This document shows, piece after piece, positions 43,427-56,409 of a DNA stretch of 64,000 nt. The stretch's first letter is position 1, and each line of letters starts with the position of its first letter. The translations under genes and the position numbers were made by a program. The notes beneath the pieces are model-generated. The model did no database searches. It was not told the DNA's origin and was given only the letters and a program-made list of their open reading frames with translations. Source of the DNA: Bursaphelenchus xylophilus (taxonomy: Eukaryota; Nematoda; Chromadorea; Rhabditida; Aphelenchoididae); NCBI GenBank assembly GCA_904066235.2, contig CAJFCV020000006.1, positions 8,370,001-8,434,000 of the forward strand. Direction: 5' to 3'.

Positions 43427-46400
43427 TCAAATTGTAAAGTTTTTTTCATCCACAATAGTAATATCCCCGCTCAATTCGGCCTCTTGAACTCGTTGATGTC
43501 GCTTGACCAAGTTCAACTGCTGTTCTAGATTCTTTTTCCTTTCATTTAGCTTCTCATATTCTACTGTTTCTTCATCTAAAAATAATTTTAGGACTTTCAA
43601 ATTACAGTAATCTTACCGTAAGGTTTGAGCGTGGCCAACTGCTTCTTGGCCGGCTGATTTCGTTGGTCCGAAATGGCGATTAAGTTCTGAATTTCGGCCA
43701 ATTCTCTTTCACTCTGTTCTACACGATTCTGCCATTCTTCCAGGGTTTGGGTTGCAGTTTCAAGTTGCTAAAATCTTTTTATATTATCCATGACAAAGAG
43801 GTAAAGTCACATCTAAAATTAAGCGCCTACTTTGCTCTGAAGTTTCTGATTGATCCTCAATCCCTTGGCCACACTAAATCGGTTCCTCAGGTTGTCCTCA
43901 TCAACCTGAGCCTGTCTAATCTCGTTGCTCAGCTTGTGATGATGCTGTTCTTTCAGCACCATCTTGGCTTCAAGATCGGCCAAACGATTGTAAAGCGATT
44001 GCATCTGAAAGAATGGAAAATAATCATCACAACCATTGTCCTTTTTACACTTACTCTTTCTTCCTTGGCCTTTCTCAGAGCTTCGATTCGATCGCTTTCT
44101 TCCTTCTCCTCTTGTTCGAAGACTACGACGGAGTCATGAATTTGCCGTTTGACAACTTCTGAGTGCTCTTTTTCCCGCTGAAAAAAATATTTTTGTGGAA
44201 AAATAATTTTTAATTCAAAAAAAGTAAAATTTAGAACATTCTCTTAAAATTTTTAAGCAAAACTTGTATAAATTATCAGCAAAATCAGTGTAAACTTCCA
44301 CCAAAAAAATCTACGACTACAGTAACCCACCTCAATCTCCTTGGCCAGCGTTTCGTGCTCCTGAATGAGCCGATTGCATTGTGCAGTCAACAACGAGCAC
44401 TCATCTTGCAGTTTCTTTTTGCGCTCATTCATATCACTCAAAGCCATTTTCTCCTGCTCCTCTAGGATCTAAAAATGTCACAGTTCACCTATAAAGAGCT
44501 CTAATCTCACATCCTTCCGTTTCCGATCCAGTCTGGCCAATTGAATTCTCGGAGCTTTGGTGTGCTTGGATAGGTCCGGCTCACTTCTGACGCTCTTCAA
44601 CGAGCCAGAAGTCCCAGACCGCGCTGATTTATTGTCAAAAGGATCGGCCAGATATCTCTCGGAGCTCTAAAATCGTGCTTTATGAAGCAAAACTTAGGCT
44701 CACCTCCAATAATTCGCGTTTTCTGTGAACTTCTTCCTTCACAGACTCCAATTTCTTTGTAACCTCCTTCAATTTGGCATCCCTATTTTGGATTAAATTG
44801 TCCAAAGCGTCGGTGGTGATGTCCTGAGGGTCTATATCCATCTCCGGAGCTCCAATCACATAGGCTTTGTACATGGCGAGGGAGCTGAAAACGAGAAATT
44901 AGTCATTCTTCAGACCTCAGGGTAACTTGCAAAACATGCGCGAAATTTTCAGTGATTGAACGCTTCAAGAACTTCACATTTAAATTAGATAAATAGCACA
45001 ATAAAAAAGCCTTACTCCTCCGAAATCAACGCTTGAGTCAACGCTCTAAATCGCTCAATCCGATTCCTCAACACATTATTCTCGGCATTAATCTCGGCCA
45101 AGTCCAAGTTCATCTCGATTTGCTAAAAGAAATTGTTTTTTTTATTCAATTTCATCAACTTTTACCTTATTATTGTGACTCAACCACTCCTTTTCCCATC
45201 GTTTCCCCTCCTCTTCGAGATGTTTTATTTTGATATCATTACTCTGAATAAACTGTTCCTCCTCGGCTTGTCGCCTCTTCAATTTTTCCACTTCAATGTC
45301 AACATTGGTCGCGTGATTGGCCTAAAGTAATATTTTTTTGGTGCTAAAGACCTTTGACTTACAGATTGTTGCACATTCATCTTCAATCGATCTCTCACAG
45401 CCATGTTTTTCATGTATCTGTCTTGTATTTCCTTCTGTTTCCCTTCAATATTTTTTATCATCTTCCGGAGAGATTCGGTTTCTGCCTAAAAAAATATTTG
45501 ATATCTAAAATAATCTACAGCAATTTTACAATCACTTGTATCCTAAAAGCCCTTTTCTTTCCATTGAATTCAACAGAGTTTGCAAATGATCGCGAAAAAA
45601 GCGGAGAGGACCAGAGAGAGAGAGAAAAGAATGAACGGGAAATTGGTTTGAAAAGGAACCCAGCCGAAAAGCGGGGAAGGTTTTTATGGGCTTCGGAATG
45701 ATTGTGAATTTTTTCGAACAATAGTTCCAAACAAAAGGTTTGTGGACGTTTCCGGCTCATGCAAATGTGGCTCGGAGGCAAATTTTGGAATGCCTGGCAA
45801 ATATAGTAGTCGGGCAAATATTATTATTCTTTGCGTCTTCAGCGAGTTATTGGGCGAAGTTTCCGGTTTAGAGAAAAAGTTCGGAGAATCTTGCCCAAAA
45901 ACGGCTGTGACTTAAATACAGGGTGGGCCACTCGAAACTCCCAACCTCTTTTTAAGTATTTCTCCGCCGATAATGCACCAATTTCTATGAAATTTATATC
46001 AAATTGAAGCTGAGACACCCCATTTCTTGTCCACCAAATATGGCCCGTCTAACTTCACGGAGGCACCCGTGCTGACCTTTTACATTTTCATTCCAAATTT
46101 TGGAGCCTGAAATCGGTGAAACTTAGAAAATTTTTGGAATGATTTCCAGTTGAGTTTCTTGAAATTGGAAAATGCTCGCGCCTTTAACTAGATAAAACTC
46201 TTATAAGCAGCAGAAAAAAATTATGGCAGTCAACGGAATAGTCAAAATTATTCTTCAAGGCGTTGCTTTTGTGTTCTGGGGCGATAGGCTTAATTATTCG
46301 AAATTTTTCAAAATGTAAAAAAATGGGCGAAACTGTCTACATGCATGACGACATCCACCCCGAAGATGCATAGAAACTTCCCAGTCTTAGATTGCCCGAG

Positions 46401-48642
46401 AAAACAGCTTTCGTTCTCATTCGCCCAAATTGGTACCTCGCCTGATTGAAATATGGGCTTAACACACTTGGTACGGACGTAAACTTTGATGTTTTAAAAT
46501 TTTTTCCGCGAATTTATCGACTTTTTTCTTGCCGGTAATCTAAAAATTTTCTAAGTCCGAGAAACTCAATTGAAAATCATTCCAAAAAAATTCTAAGTTT
46601 CACCGATTTCGGGCTCCAAAATTTGGAATGAAAATGTAAAAGGTCAGTACGGGTGCCTCCGGGAAGTTAGACGGGCCATATTTGGTGGACAAGAAATGGG
46701 GTGTCTCTGCTTCAATTTGGTATAAATTTTATAGAAATTGGTGCATTATTGGCGGAGAAATACTTGAAAAGAGGTTGGGAGTTTCGAGTGGCCCACCCTG
46801 TAGAACAAAATGTTGCAGGCAAACCTTTCGGCGACTAACTTCTGTACAGCGAAAACTTCCTAAAACAAACAGTTGTACTGGTCGAAAGGTTGAATTTACA
46901 GCCAAAAGTGTAGGCATAACAAAGCGCTTCCATAACAAATACTTTTTCCAAAATATTTGATATCTAAAATAATCTACACCAATTTTGCAATGACTTGTAC
47001 CCTAAAAACCCTTTTCTTTCCATCGAATTCAACAGAGTTTGCAAATGATCGTGAAAAAAGCGGAGAGGACCAGAGAGAGAGAGAGAAAAGAATGAACGGG
47101 GAAATTGGTTTGAAAAGGAACCCAGCCGAAAAGCGGGGAAGGTTTTTATGGGCTTCGGAATGATTGTGAATTTTTTCGAACAATAGTTCCAAACAAAAGG
47201 TTTGTGGACGTTTCCGGCTCATGCAAGTGTGGCTCGGAGGTAAATTTTGGAATGCCTGGCTAATAGTCGGGCAAATATTATTCTTTGGTTCTTCAGGGGG
47301 TTATTGGGCGGTTTAGAGAAAAAAGCTCGCAAAATTTTGCCCAAAAACGGCTGAATGTTGCAGGCAAACCTTTGGGCGACTAACTTCTGTACAGCGAAAA
47401 CTTCCTAAAACAAACACTTTTACTGGTCCAAAGGGTGAATTTACAGCCAAAATGGACCGCATAACAAAGCGCTTCCATAACAAATATTTTTTTTGCCCCT
47501 GGCGAGTTGTTGCATGGGCAATATATACGGTGGTTTGAGTGCATTCTCACCTTCCGATCCAACTGCCCCAACTTCATATCATCGATGGCTCGCTGTCTTT
47601 CATAAAGTTGCTTGGTAATCCTGGCCAAGTGCACTTCCAATTCCTGAAATCAAGACATTTCATAGCTCGATTTCTACTTGTAACAGTATTTTTTACCCTA
47701 ATAGTTTTGGTATCACGATTTATTTCCTCCTGAAGATCGTTGGCATTGCTCTCAGCGACAAATAATTTGGTGTCCACGGCTCTTTTTTGCATGGTCCTTT
47801 GATGCACTGAACGTATTTTTTATGAACTAAATTAATTTTTGATTACTTTTCTCCTGCAATTCCTGATAAAACACTTGTTGTTTCTGCAGATGATTGGCCA
47901 TTTCTTCACGGCGAGCGCGCACCTGGTCCAACCGATGTTTCACGGCTTCGATTTCCTTGTGCATCCGACTGGTTTCTCGATGTCCAATGGCCACATTATG
48001 CTTTTCTTCTTCGAGTTCTTTGCTTTGGTTTTCGAGAAGAGTCTGAAATTTCATTTTATGCAGTTTCCGTTTTTACTCGTCTCTTTACCCTCGAATAATT
48101 TTTGAATTCTTCATCCCAAAAATCTCAAAAAATAAAGAAAGAAAAATATTGATGTTTGGCCTAAAAATCTCAAAGATTTCAGCAAAACGAAAACTATAAA
48201 TTTTTGATGTAAGCATTAGTCATAATTTCTCCAAATTTTGCGACAATAAAATGTAAAATATTTGCTACTTTCCGTGCCTTCCTTTATACAACTTACTCTC
48301 AAGGAATCCCTCTCATTTGTCAGACTCTCAATTATCTGCCTCCTTTTATTGTTATCATTCTGAAAGAATTCCAATTTCTCTTTTGTTTTGGCCAAGGTTT
48401 GCTCTTTATCGCGGATCTGAAAAAAATTTTTTTTGATGACTATCTTTACATCAAATTTAATCTTAAAACGCCGAAAAAACTTACAACATAGCAATAAAGC
48501 GCTAACATACCTGATCGTAGAGACTCTTGGTGTATTCCGAGGCCGTTGGGAGTACGGATTCCACCTCCGAAGTGCCAATATGGACCATTAAATCGCTGGC
48601 AAACAGGCTCTCCTTGGTCTCATCGTTCAACGACTTGTTCAT
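43427..48642 (-). CDS. Long coiled-coil protein (702 aa)
   Basis: Fifteen exons close in frame: 48642-48511, 48416-48297, 48042-47847, 47806-47697, 47643-47551, 45485-45363, 45321-45166, 45122-45016, 44884-44704, 44666-44511, 44468-44331, 44177-44055, 44004-43831, 43767-43617, 43575-43427. Nearly the whole chain after residue 45 is heptad-type coiled coil rich in Glu, Lys, Arg, Gln and Leu (for example KEIEAVKHRLDQVRARREEM). One break near residues 410-450 is a Ser-rich linker (KSARSGTSGSLKSVRSEPDL). There is no membrane segment or catalytic motif. It resembles axonemal/centrosomal CCDC-type proteins in general form, but I cannot assign an orthologue. The 2-kb intron 45486-47550 holds nested repeats. 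Confidence 0.85.
45491..47494 (+). repeat. Tandem duplication of the dispersed repeat (copies C and D)
   Basis: A unit of about 545 bp starting AAAATATTTGATATCTAAAA occurs at 45491 and again at 46950, head to tail. It includes the dispersed-repeat core (GTTCCAAACAAAAGGTTTG) and a second block (GGCGACTAACTTCTGTACAG, GCGCTTCCATAACAAATA). The first copy is interrupted by an 882-bp inverted-repeat element; the second is not. Confidence 0.85.
45919..46800. mobile_element. 882-bp inverted-repeat element, TA-flanked (mariner-like MITE)
   Basis: Both ends read CAGGGTGGGCCACTCGAAAC inward and the arms match over about 245 bp (45919-46165 and 46553-46800) at roughly 90%. TA flanks each side (45917-45918, 46801-46802), the Tc1/mariner target. 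The inner 390 bp contain no transposase frame. It is inserted in the first unit of the tandem repeat. Confidence 0.85.
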
Positions 48643-51600
48643 TTTTATTTTTTGTCTTCTGAAAAGAAAATATAAAAGAGAAAAGTTACAGTACAATATA
48701 AATTAGAACAAATTTTTGATCGGACAATGTAAATTCGCATTATTATTGGTATTTAAAACGGCAAAAGAAAGGAATTTCCCAAAGACTTTACGGTTTTTTA
48801 GTTTCCTGCCCCAATAAATCCCGAAAATGTTGGCCGGAAGTTGTTAAAACTTTACAAGTTTATAGGGCATTCGACTTATAAATACGGGCCTTTAGGCAAA
48901 TTAAGGATGTCTGCAAAAAATTTTGTCAAAAAAAATCCGAAAAGACTGAAGAATAAAAAATTTTTCCAAATTTTCCGTCCATTATCTGCAAAGCTAACTG
49001 CTGGAATTTTGCGTTGGAATGGATATTCAATGACCTTTACCAATTATTAAGAAAAAATAAATTTTGGTCTAATAAAAAGCTACAAATTCCAAATGGATAA
49101 GTTTTTTATCTTTGTAGAACAATTTTCATCAACACGAGCATTTCTGCAAAACGCGAGCTAAAGATCTCCCAAATTTCGTAGGAAATTGTAATCTGATACC
49201 AAGTTCATCAATATCCGGTGGTCGAAAAAAATATAAAGAGCTTCAGAATTTATTAAAGTCATTTAAATTGCAACTGACCTTACTAAAATGTACAACAACC
49301 CCACTAGTCCTGTTGTACAGTTTGTTTTCGACGTACTAAATTTAGTGCAATGTTGCTATGCTTTCTCTGGATGTCCATCTTCCCCGTTTCGAAAGGTCGT
49401 CATGGAATATGCTTCTTCTATTTTTCTCCATTTTGTTTTTTGCATTTGCTCCAAAACGTCGTACTGCCGATAAACAAAATTTTTGAGATTTCTGGCACTT
49501 AATTTCCACCGTTATTCAGGAATTTGTTTACCGCCTTGAATAAACTTTATGCTCGTTATCTTTTTATTCGCAAGTAAATCAAGGAACTTGGCCAAAAATA
49601 ATTTTTGAATAAACTTATTTGTCATCATCACTCAAAATTTTTCCAATATTCAAGAAGATTGCAACGGTTGGCTGAGGGTTGATTAATTGGGATTTCATAT
49701 TTTTACTAACACTTGTGGTGCATGCCTCTAGGATTTTGAGGTTTGCAGACAAGTGGGAGGCGTATTTAAAAATTTTCTAGGAGAGTTCTTGAATCCAGTT
49801 TCTTGTGAAGCTTGACAAAAATCTATTATATTTTGGAATTTTCTATCTACAAAGATCGCTTAACATCTAGCTGCTCTTGCAAAGGACCAGCTAAAATTCT
49901 TAGGAATTAATTTATGTACATATAGTGTATGTAGATCATTTCTACAAAATTTGAGAAAAACCTGAACTGTATGTTAACGACTAGACCCATTTTTTAAACT
50001 TGAAGAGGGTTACAGTTTCAAAATCAACAAAACTCTAAACGATTTTGACCTCTTGGTCCCCTCACATGTAATACATCATGTTCTGCTCAGAAATCTCCGT
50101 GAAAGTTGAATGATTTCGTGCCCCGAGGGTTAAAAGGTGACCTGTCATTCGCGGCCGTCAGGGGAATTTGGGGCCGAAAACATCCGTTTTCTTTTTTTAG
50201 GCCTCTATTTATTGCCTTCTTTGCATTGGTTTCCGATCTTCCGATGCCCTTTTTTGGTAGACTACCAGATGACTGGGGTCTGATTACATTAGCAGGGTAT
50301 TTTAAATATATGTATACATACAGATTGATATAGAAATTGGGGTTATCCAAGAGTGCGGAAGTAAGTTTTAGGATCCTGCAAAAGACGATTTTTTGTGTTT
50401 TTTCCCAGGTTGGCCATATTTTTCCATTGTATCTTTTCAAAAAAAGTGAAGGAAGCGTTTTTAGGGCAAAAAAACTTTAGTGCATTTGTTGTATTAACAC
50501 TTCAAACATAATGTAATTTTTCGAAACAAAACCATTTAGTCGATTTCAATTTCCTTGGAGACAAGCGAAAACTAAAAATCTCAAATATGCCTTATAAAAT
50601 TTTAATCTAAATTTGCGACCTGTTATACCAACATCCGAGCCTTCCAATATGAAGGTTTCTTCAAAGGAACATCAAGTCCACTACCATATCCTTGTTTGTT
50701 TTTTTGCGAAACACACTCAGTTTATTCAATTCCCAGAACGGCTGAAACCCCCGTAATTTAAAATTATATAAAATTAGTATCCAAAATTAGCCATGCATTA
50801 CATATTGTGCGCGTCTCTCTTCTTGGCGAGCTAATTGACACTCTTCGAGACATTGCGTGAAATTTAAATTTAATTTCGCCCATACATGGGGTTAATGTAT
50901 GATATTTTGGGGGGTAAACACAAGTGTTTTTACAGAGGACCTTCCACAACTTTGAACTTGTAACTTCAGCAGAATTTGAAGCAGTTTTCTCAAGGTCAAT
51001 TAAGATTAAGATGATTGACATCATTTCTTTATTTCTAAAGGATTTCCGAACGCACGATTTAATGAATTAACGGATATATTAAAACCGCTTATGTCGTCGG
51101 GGACGTTACGAACAGGTGCCCAGACTGACGCGTTATCATATTTGACAGCTCACTTGTTATCCTGCCTTCCTTTAACCGCTTTTTTTTCAAATTCTCTCGC
51201 CTTTTCGCTCGTCTGGCATCACGTAAATAAGCGGGGTTAATTATATTGCCCGTGGGCGATGATCTCGTCTGTGTGTAATTCGTTTTACTGTAATCTTGTT
51301 ATAAGCCGTGGCGGCTTTTTTAGACGAACAACTTGGGGTTTTTGGTGATTTAGAGGGAGAATTCACGCAAAGTGCAAAAAAAGTAAAGAAGCTATGGATA
51401 TGTATTTAATTTTGTTGTAAAATACGGAGTAGAATTTTTGGGCCATATTTTATGCAGGTCGCTTATCAATTCCAGAAAATTTTAGCTCTTGCTTTGCAAA
51501 CAGCCGAGATATTCAACGCATTTTTGAGAAGGCGAGCCCACACTTTACACACATAACCAGTTTTCATTTTGACAATGGGTAAAAAAATTTTTACTGAAAA

Positions 51601-54600
51601 CTTGGACCCAGAAATCCTGTGTTGCTGCAAAATGTGAGACTTTATTGTTAGGTCGAAATTATCTTTTCAAATTCTTTCACACCGCTAAAACAATTTTCCT
51701 TCAATTTCCCCTCTAATTGCTTGCAAAACAATAAACATTGCCTTCATAAAAATACTGTGGCCTGCTGCTTTTGCTTCTCTATTCCTTACACCAAAGACCA
51801 TCCGCTTTCCCAAATCAAATAATCCATTTTCGGCGGCCCGATTGATAAGATTATCGGCCGTTCGATGCAAAGAGAATTGTGGCGCCAGAGGCGTTGTTTA
51901 TAGGGCGTTTATTTCGAGCGATGACAGACGTTTGCTGAACATACTTTGGCTTTATTTGGGGGGGGGGGGATTACGATCCATTCTGGGATCTGTTTGGGGC
52001 TGACAATGAGCTCATCGGGTTTATTTGCGGTTCTTGGAAAAATCTTTAAAAAATAGCTGAATCAGACTCTTAAGGCAAAGTCAAGATCTCTGGTAGATTT
52101 TGTGAGGCGTAAAATACCACAAACTATTCAGAAATGGCGAGGTAGTTTTTCGCTATTTTTGGGACATTATTTATATTATCCATGATGAATTCTCCTATTT
52201 TTAGCCAAAAACTGCTGAAAATAGATTCCCGCCCCTTTATTGTTGGCGTTCTGCCTTTTATCCCTAATTAGAGACCACCTGAAGTCATTACCCAGATTAT
52301 TTCTCTACGGAATGACACCAATCCATGCTAGAATATTAATTTCCCCCCGCAACCCTCATTACTCCCGAGTTTTTCGCGGAAGTCAAACCCGAATTCTATT
52401 TGCCTAATAAGTCGTATTTATAGCTGCATTAACGACATTAACGAGCCTGAAAAATTTTTTGAATTCCAAACGAGTCCTGTTTTTTGATGCCCTGAGGGAG
52501 AAAAAAGCCAAGGTTTTCCGCACGGTGCATTCAAGCGGCGGGGTTACTTTGCAAAAGCAGACTAAAAATAGTACCCATATTTGGGCACTGATTGCATATT
52601 TGTCTGATTTTGAGGGTCATTAGCGAAAGAAATTGGATTATTGGACATAAATATGGCCATATTTGGGAATACGATGAAGCTTTTCGGAAGTAAATGAGAC
52701 AAAAAGTAAATTTGAGTCGGTTAATGAGCAGATTCGCCAATTTTGAAGTACTGTAAGACCCTACGGAACTGAAAAATGTCTGAAATTAACTAAAGAAATC
52801 ATCATTGTATCAGATTATATAATTTTATGCCATTAATTAACATGTTGAAAGTCCGGCTCTTTTTACCAGGAAAAGCTTTTTTAAAAAAATAGCGTGCGTT
52901 TACTTCACACGTACTACTCAGTAATTGTAAGGGCTTTTTGCGGGGGTTACTTGCAAAAGTAATTCGTTTGAGCTCCGAAATTCGTTGGGAAAATGTTTGA
53001 ACAAAATTTTTTAAAGCTAAAATTTTTTTGTGAAGGTTTTTTGATATGAACAGTAAGAGTGGGAATCTATTTCGTATGTGATTTTGAGCGAATCGAATGA
53101 AATTTTTAGATTTTGGTCTATTTTTGCGCATGAGAAAATTGGTAATTTCTTGATGAAAATCGTCTTTCCTATGACTTTTTTGATGCCCAAAACCTTTGAA
53201 AAGGCATTTAGTTTTTACTTGAATCCGATAGCCTAAAGGTTTAACCAAATTTCTCCAAAATTTGACCTTAAATTCAACCGTTCCTTCCAATTAATTCGGC
53301 CTTTGTTATTCAGATTACGTAATTTTCGTGGAATTGGTTCGTTAATTATGAACAGAACTTTGGGAGTGTGCCGCTTTTTGTCTTTCGGGCTGTTTAATGT
53401 GAAAAAGAAGTTGACTTCCTTCCGGCGTTTTTCTCCCCGTCCTAAAGACCCGTTTTTATGTTTTTTGTCCCCATTTTCATCCTCAAATGCCGTGATTCAG
53501 AGGGCGACATTCAATTTTCACTCTCCTCTCATCCATTCACCACACAATTTGGGGGAGTAATATCTGTTACTATTTATACTTTTTTTGAGTAATATCATCA
53601 AATATAAGTATAATCTGATGTAAATTAAGGTCGCTTTTATGCGGGAGCTCATTTATTTTTCCTTTATTATTATTGCAACTGCCTTTGCATCCCACACTTG
53701 TAAAAAATACTGTGTACTTGTTAATTTCGACAAACATTATTATTTGTCATATGTAGCCGAATTAAAAAACGTTGGCGAATTTCCGCTTTTTAATAAGGTA
53801 CTTTTTTTTAATACTGTTCACGTCGCTGGAGGTTTGAGAAAATAAAAGTGCACCCTGCCCTGTGCAATTTGTTGCTTTCTGCGCCGTACAGATAACTGGC
53901 TTCTTCGAGCTGTCGCCGAAGCTACCCCAGCTACCTTGCGAACGAAATGCAATCCCTGTTTTTACTCAAAAATTCGATTTGCCCCATTTTTTAAAAATTT
54001 GGGCCGCGTTATACCGTTTGAACGCTTTTTTTTTATTTTTTCATCCAAGGTTTGACTCAAAATTTACAGTTTCCACTTTTCCGATGACGTCACCGTTTTG
54101 AAGTAAACTTCTGAATTGCTCCACTTCATTAGAGACTGCTTTAAAATGCTGTAAAAAGTACCCTCACGTTACCCGCGCCATTCATGCCCTCCGGCATTCC
54201 CTTTTATCCTCCCCTTTGGTTAATATACAAATTCCTTTTTACGGTTATTTCGGGCCCTCGAATATAAAACTCGTTGAAAGTTGACTCCTTTCAAAACAAA
54301 TTTCGGTTAGCTTGATGTGGAATAAAAGGGATTATGAAGGTTGTTATATCTCATTTCAGAAGTTTGCGGTATTATATAAGTGCATAATATACATATAACT
54401 ATTTTAAAAATTAGTTTTTATTGAGAGTGTAGAGTGAAATGTGCCTTCAGAAAATCCTCTTTTTTCTACCGTGCCCGCTCAGTGATAGCCGAGACTTCTC
54501 TGCCTCTCATAATTTTCTGTAGTCTCTCGCCTACAAAAATCCTTGGAAATATCTGTTAATTTTGGAAATTAAGAGCTGAATTTTTTAGTACTTGTTTCTT

Positions 54601-54911
54601 GATCATACGCACAAAAGTTGACATACCTCCGACCGTTGAGCCTTGAGCATCACCTCAAATCTCCTCTAATCAAAAACTTTTCATAATTTTAAAATCTTTT
54701 TTTTTGCAATCCGTGAAACTCCGGAGCCTTGCAGATTATGCAAATGTGTCTGGCCCGCCTCCCACCACCGGCCTTTGTTTATGTTTTTGTCGAATATTTC
54801 AGAAATTCGTGGAAACTACAGAGTTCGGGGGAATAAGTAATGTCACAAGCCAAGGCCGTATTTTGAGTCAGGAATGTCGAGTGGTGAGAGTGTGAGAAGC
54901 GGCAAATATAT
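48643..54911. other. Gene-poor stretch, 6.3 kb
   Basis: No supported gene. Long frames (162 codons at 52802-53290 minus, 117 codons at 50087-50440 minus) have no splice context and random-looking composition. A 68-codon frame at 53639 starts with a signal-like segment but has no partner exon. A run of 12 G lies at 51958-51969. The stretch could be intronic to the gene whose exon is at 62935. Confidence 0.45.
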
Positions 54912-56409
54912 CTGCGGGACTAAAGTTTGGAACAGGCTATATTTTCTTTGCGGCTTGAGATCGGAGTTTCATTTCTTTTCTATAAGAATCGGAATATATT
55001 AAAACCCCATAATGGATGCATAGCCGTAGAAATCAGAAAGCTCATATGAGCAAAAAACAAAATTTTTAAAAATAGGTGGGACAAAAGTTTGGAACAGGGT
55101 TAGGAATGCGATCATAAATTTCGCAGTATAGTCAAAAACTCCTAGGCTTTGGTATTTTTAGATGCTGCGAGGAGTCAGGATCTCAACGACATACTGATTT
55201 TCATCGATGAACTCAAAATGAAAAAAATTCTTATTGAGCCAACAATGACGGTCAAACTTGCGAAAAAAAATTATTTTTTGGGTTGGGTTCTCTATGTTAT
55301 CGGTGTGTAAGCATTCTAAAATATTTGATATGGTCGTATAACCGTACAAAGACACTCAGATATTCGCATAGGAACCTTATCCGCACAGTATAATTTATGA
55401 AAATTTTGGAATGTGCTTCGAATCTTGGTCTAATGAATTTTAGATTTTTTGTATGACGACATGAAGACTAATTGGCCCTTTTATGATCACTGTGAGATAA
55501 AAAAGTATCTTCACAAAGCGAAACCTGACCGCAATTTGCAATATCCCACGCCAGATGTTTCAAACATTTAAAAAAATTTTCGGTCACCAAAATCAATGTT
55601 TATATCGACCTGGATTCCTAGTATGATACATTGTAGAGTTGGCTAACAAAACTATATCAGTGTGGTAAGGATAAAGGCATTTAGTTTGGCGCCATATGGC
55701 GACCTAAAATTAAGGTAAAAAATATGGGTCATCTTAACATCTCATATATCCGGGTTTTTCGAAGTTGTGGCGTTTCGTGTTGCAAATAGCGGTTGGTTTT
55801 TGTTTTTTGAAGATACCTTTTCATCCCACAAAACCTAAGAAAAGGCCAATTAGCCATCAAGCCGCCTTATAAAAAATATAAAAATCATTGAACCAAGATT
55901 TGAGGCACAACTCAAAATTTTCATAATTTATACTATGCGTATACGGTGCCAATGGGAGGATGTGACTATCTGTATGAGATTATGCGACCATAATTGATAT
56001 TTTAGAATGCTAATACATCGATAACATTGGTAACCCAACCCAAAAAATAATTTTTTTTCGCAAGTTTGACCGTCATTGTTGGCTCAATAAGAATTTTTTT
56101 CATTTTGAGTTCATCGATGAAAATCAGTATGTCGTTGAGATCCTGACTCCTCGCAGCATCTAAAAATACCAAAGCCTAGGAGTTTTTGACTATACTGCGA
56201 AATTTATGATCGCATTCCTAACCCTGTTCCAAACTTTTGTCCCACCTATTTTTAAAAATTTTGTTTTTTGCTCATATGAGCTTTCTGATTTCTACGGCTA
56301 TGCATCCATTATGGGGTTTTAATATATTCCGATTCTTATAGAAAAGAAATGAAACTCCGATCTCAAGCCGCAAAGAAAATATAGCCTGTTCCAAACTTTA
56401 GTCCCGCAG
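54912..56409. mobile_element. 1.5-kb foldback element
   Basis: The ends are near-perfect inverted repeats of about 400 bp, beginning CTGCGGGACTAAAGTTTGGA and ending with its complement (outer arms about 54912-55320 and 56000-56409). Weaker inverted similarity continues into the centre (for example AATTGGCC near 55472 against GGCCAATT near 55844), so almost the whole element folds on itself. TA-containing sequence flanks both ends. GTTTGGAACAGG recurs as a sub-repeat inside each arm. No transposase frame is seen. Confidence 0.9.

Noticed and set aside
52802..53290. 162-codon minus-strand open frame
   Set aside because: It is the longest frame in the gene-poor region, but it is Lys/Phe-rich as expected from A/T runs, has no splice context and shows no motif.
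53639..53845. 68-codon frame starting with a signal-like segment
   Set aside because: The hydrophobic start and a possible GTACTT donor are suggestive, but no partner exon was found and the region is otherwise non-coding.
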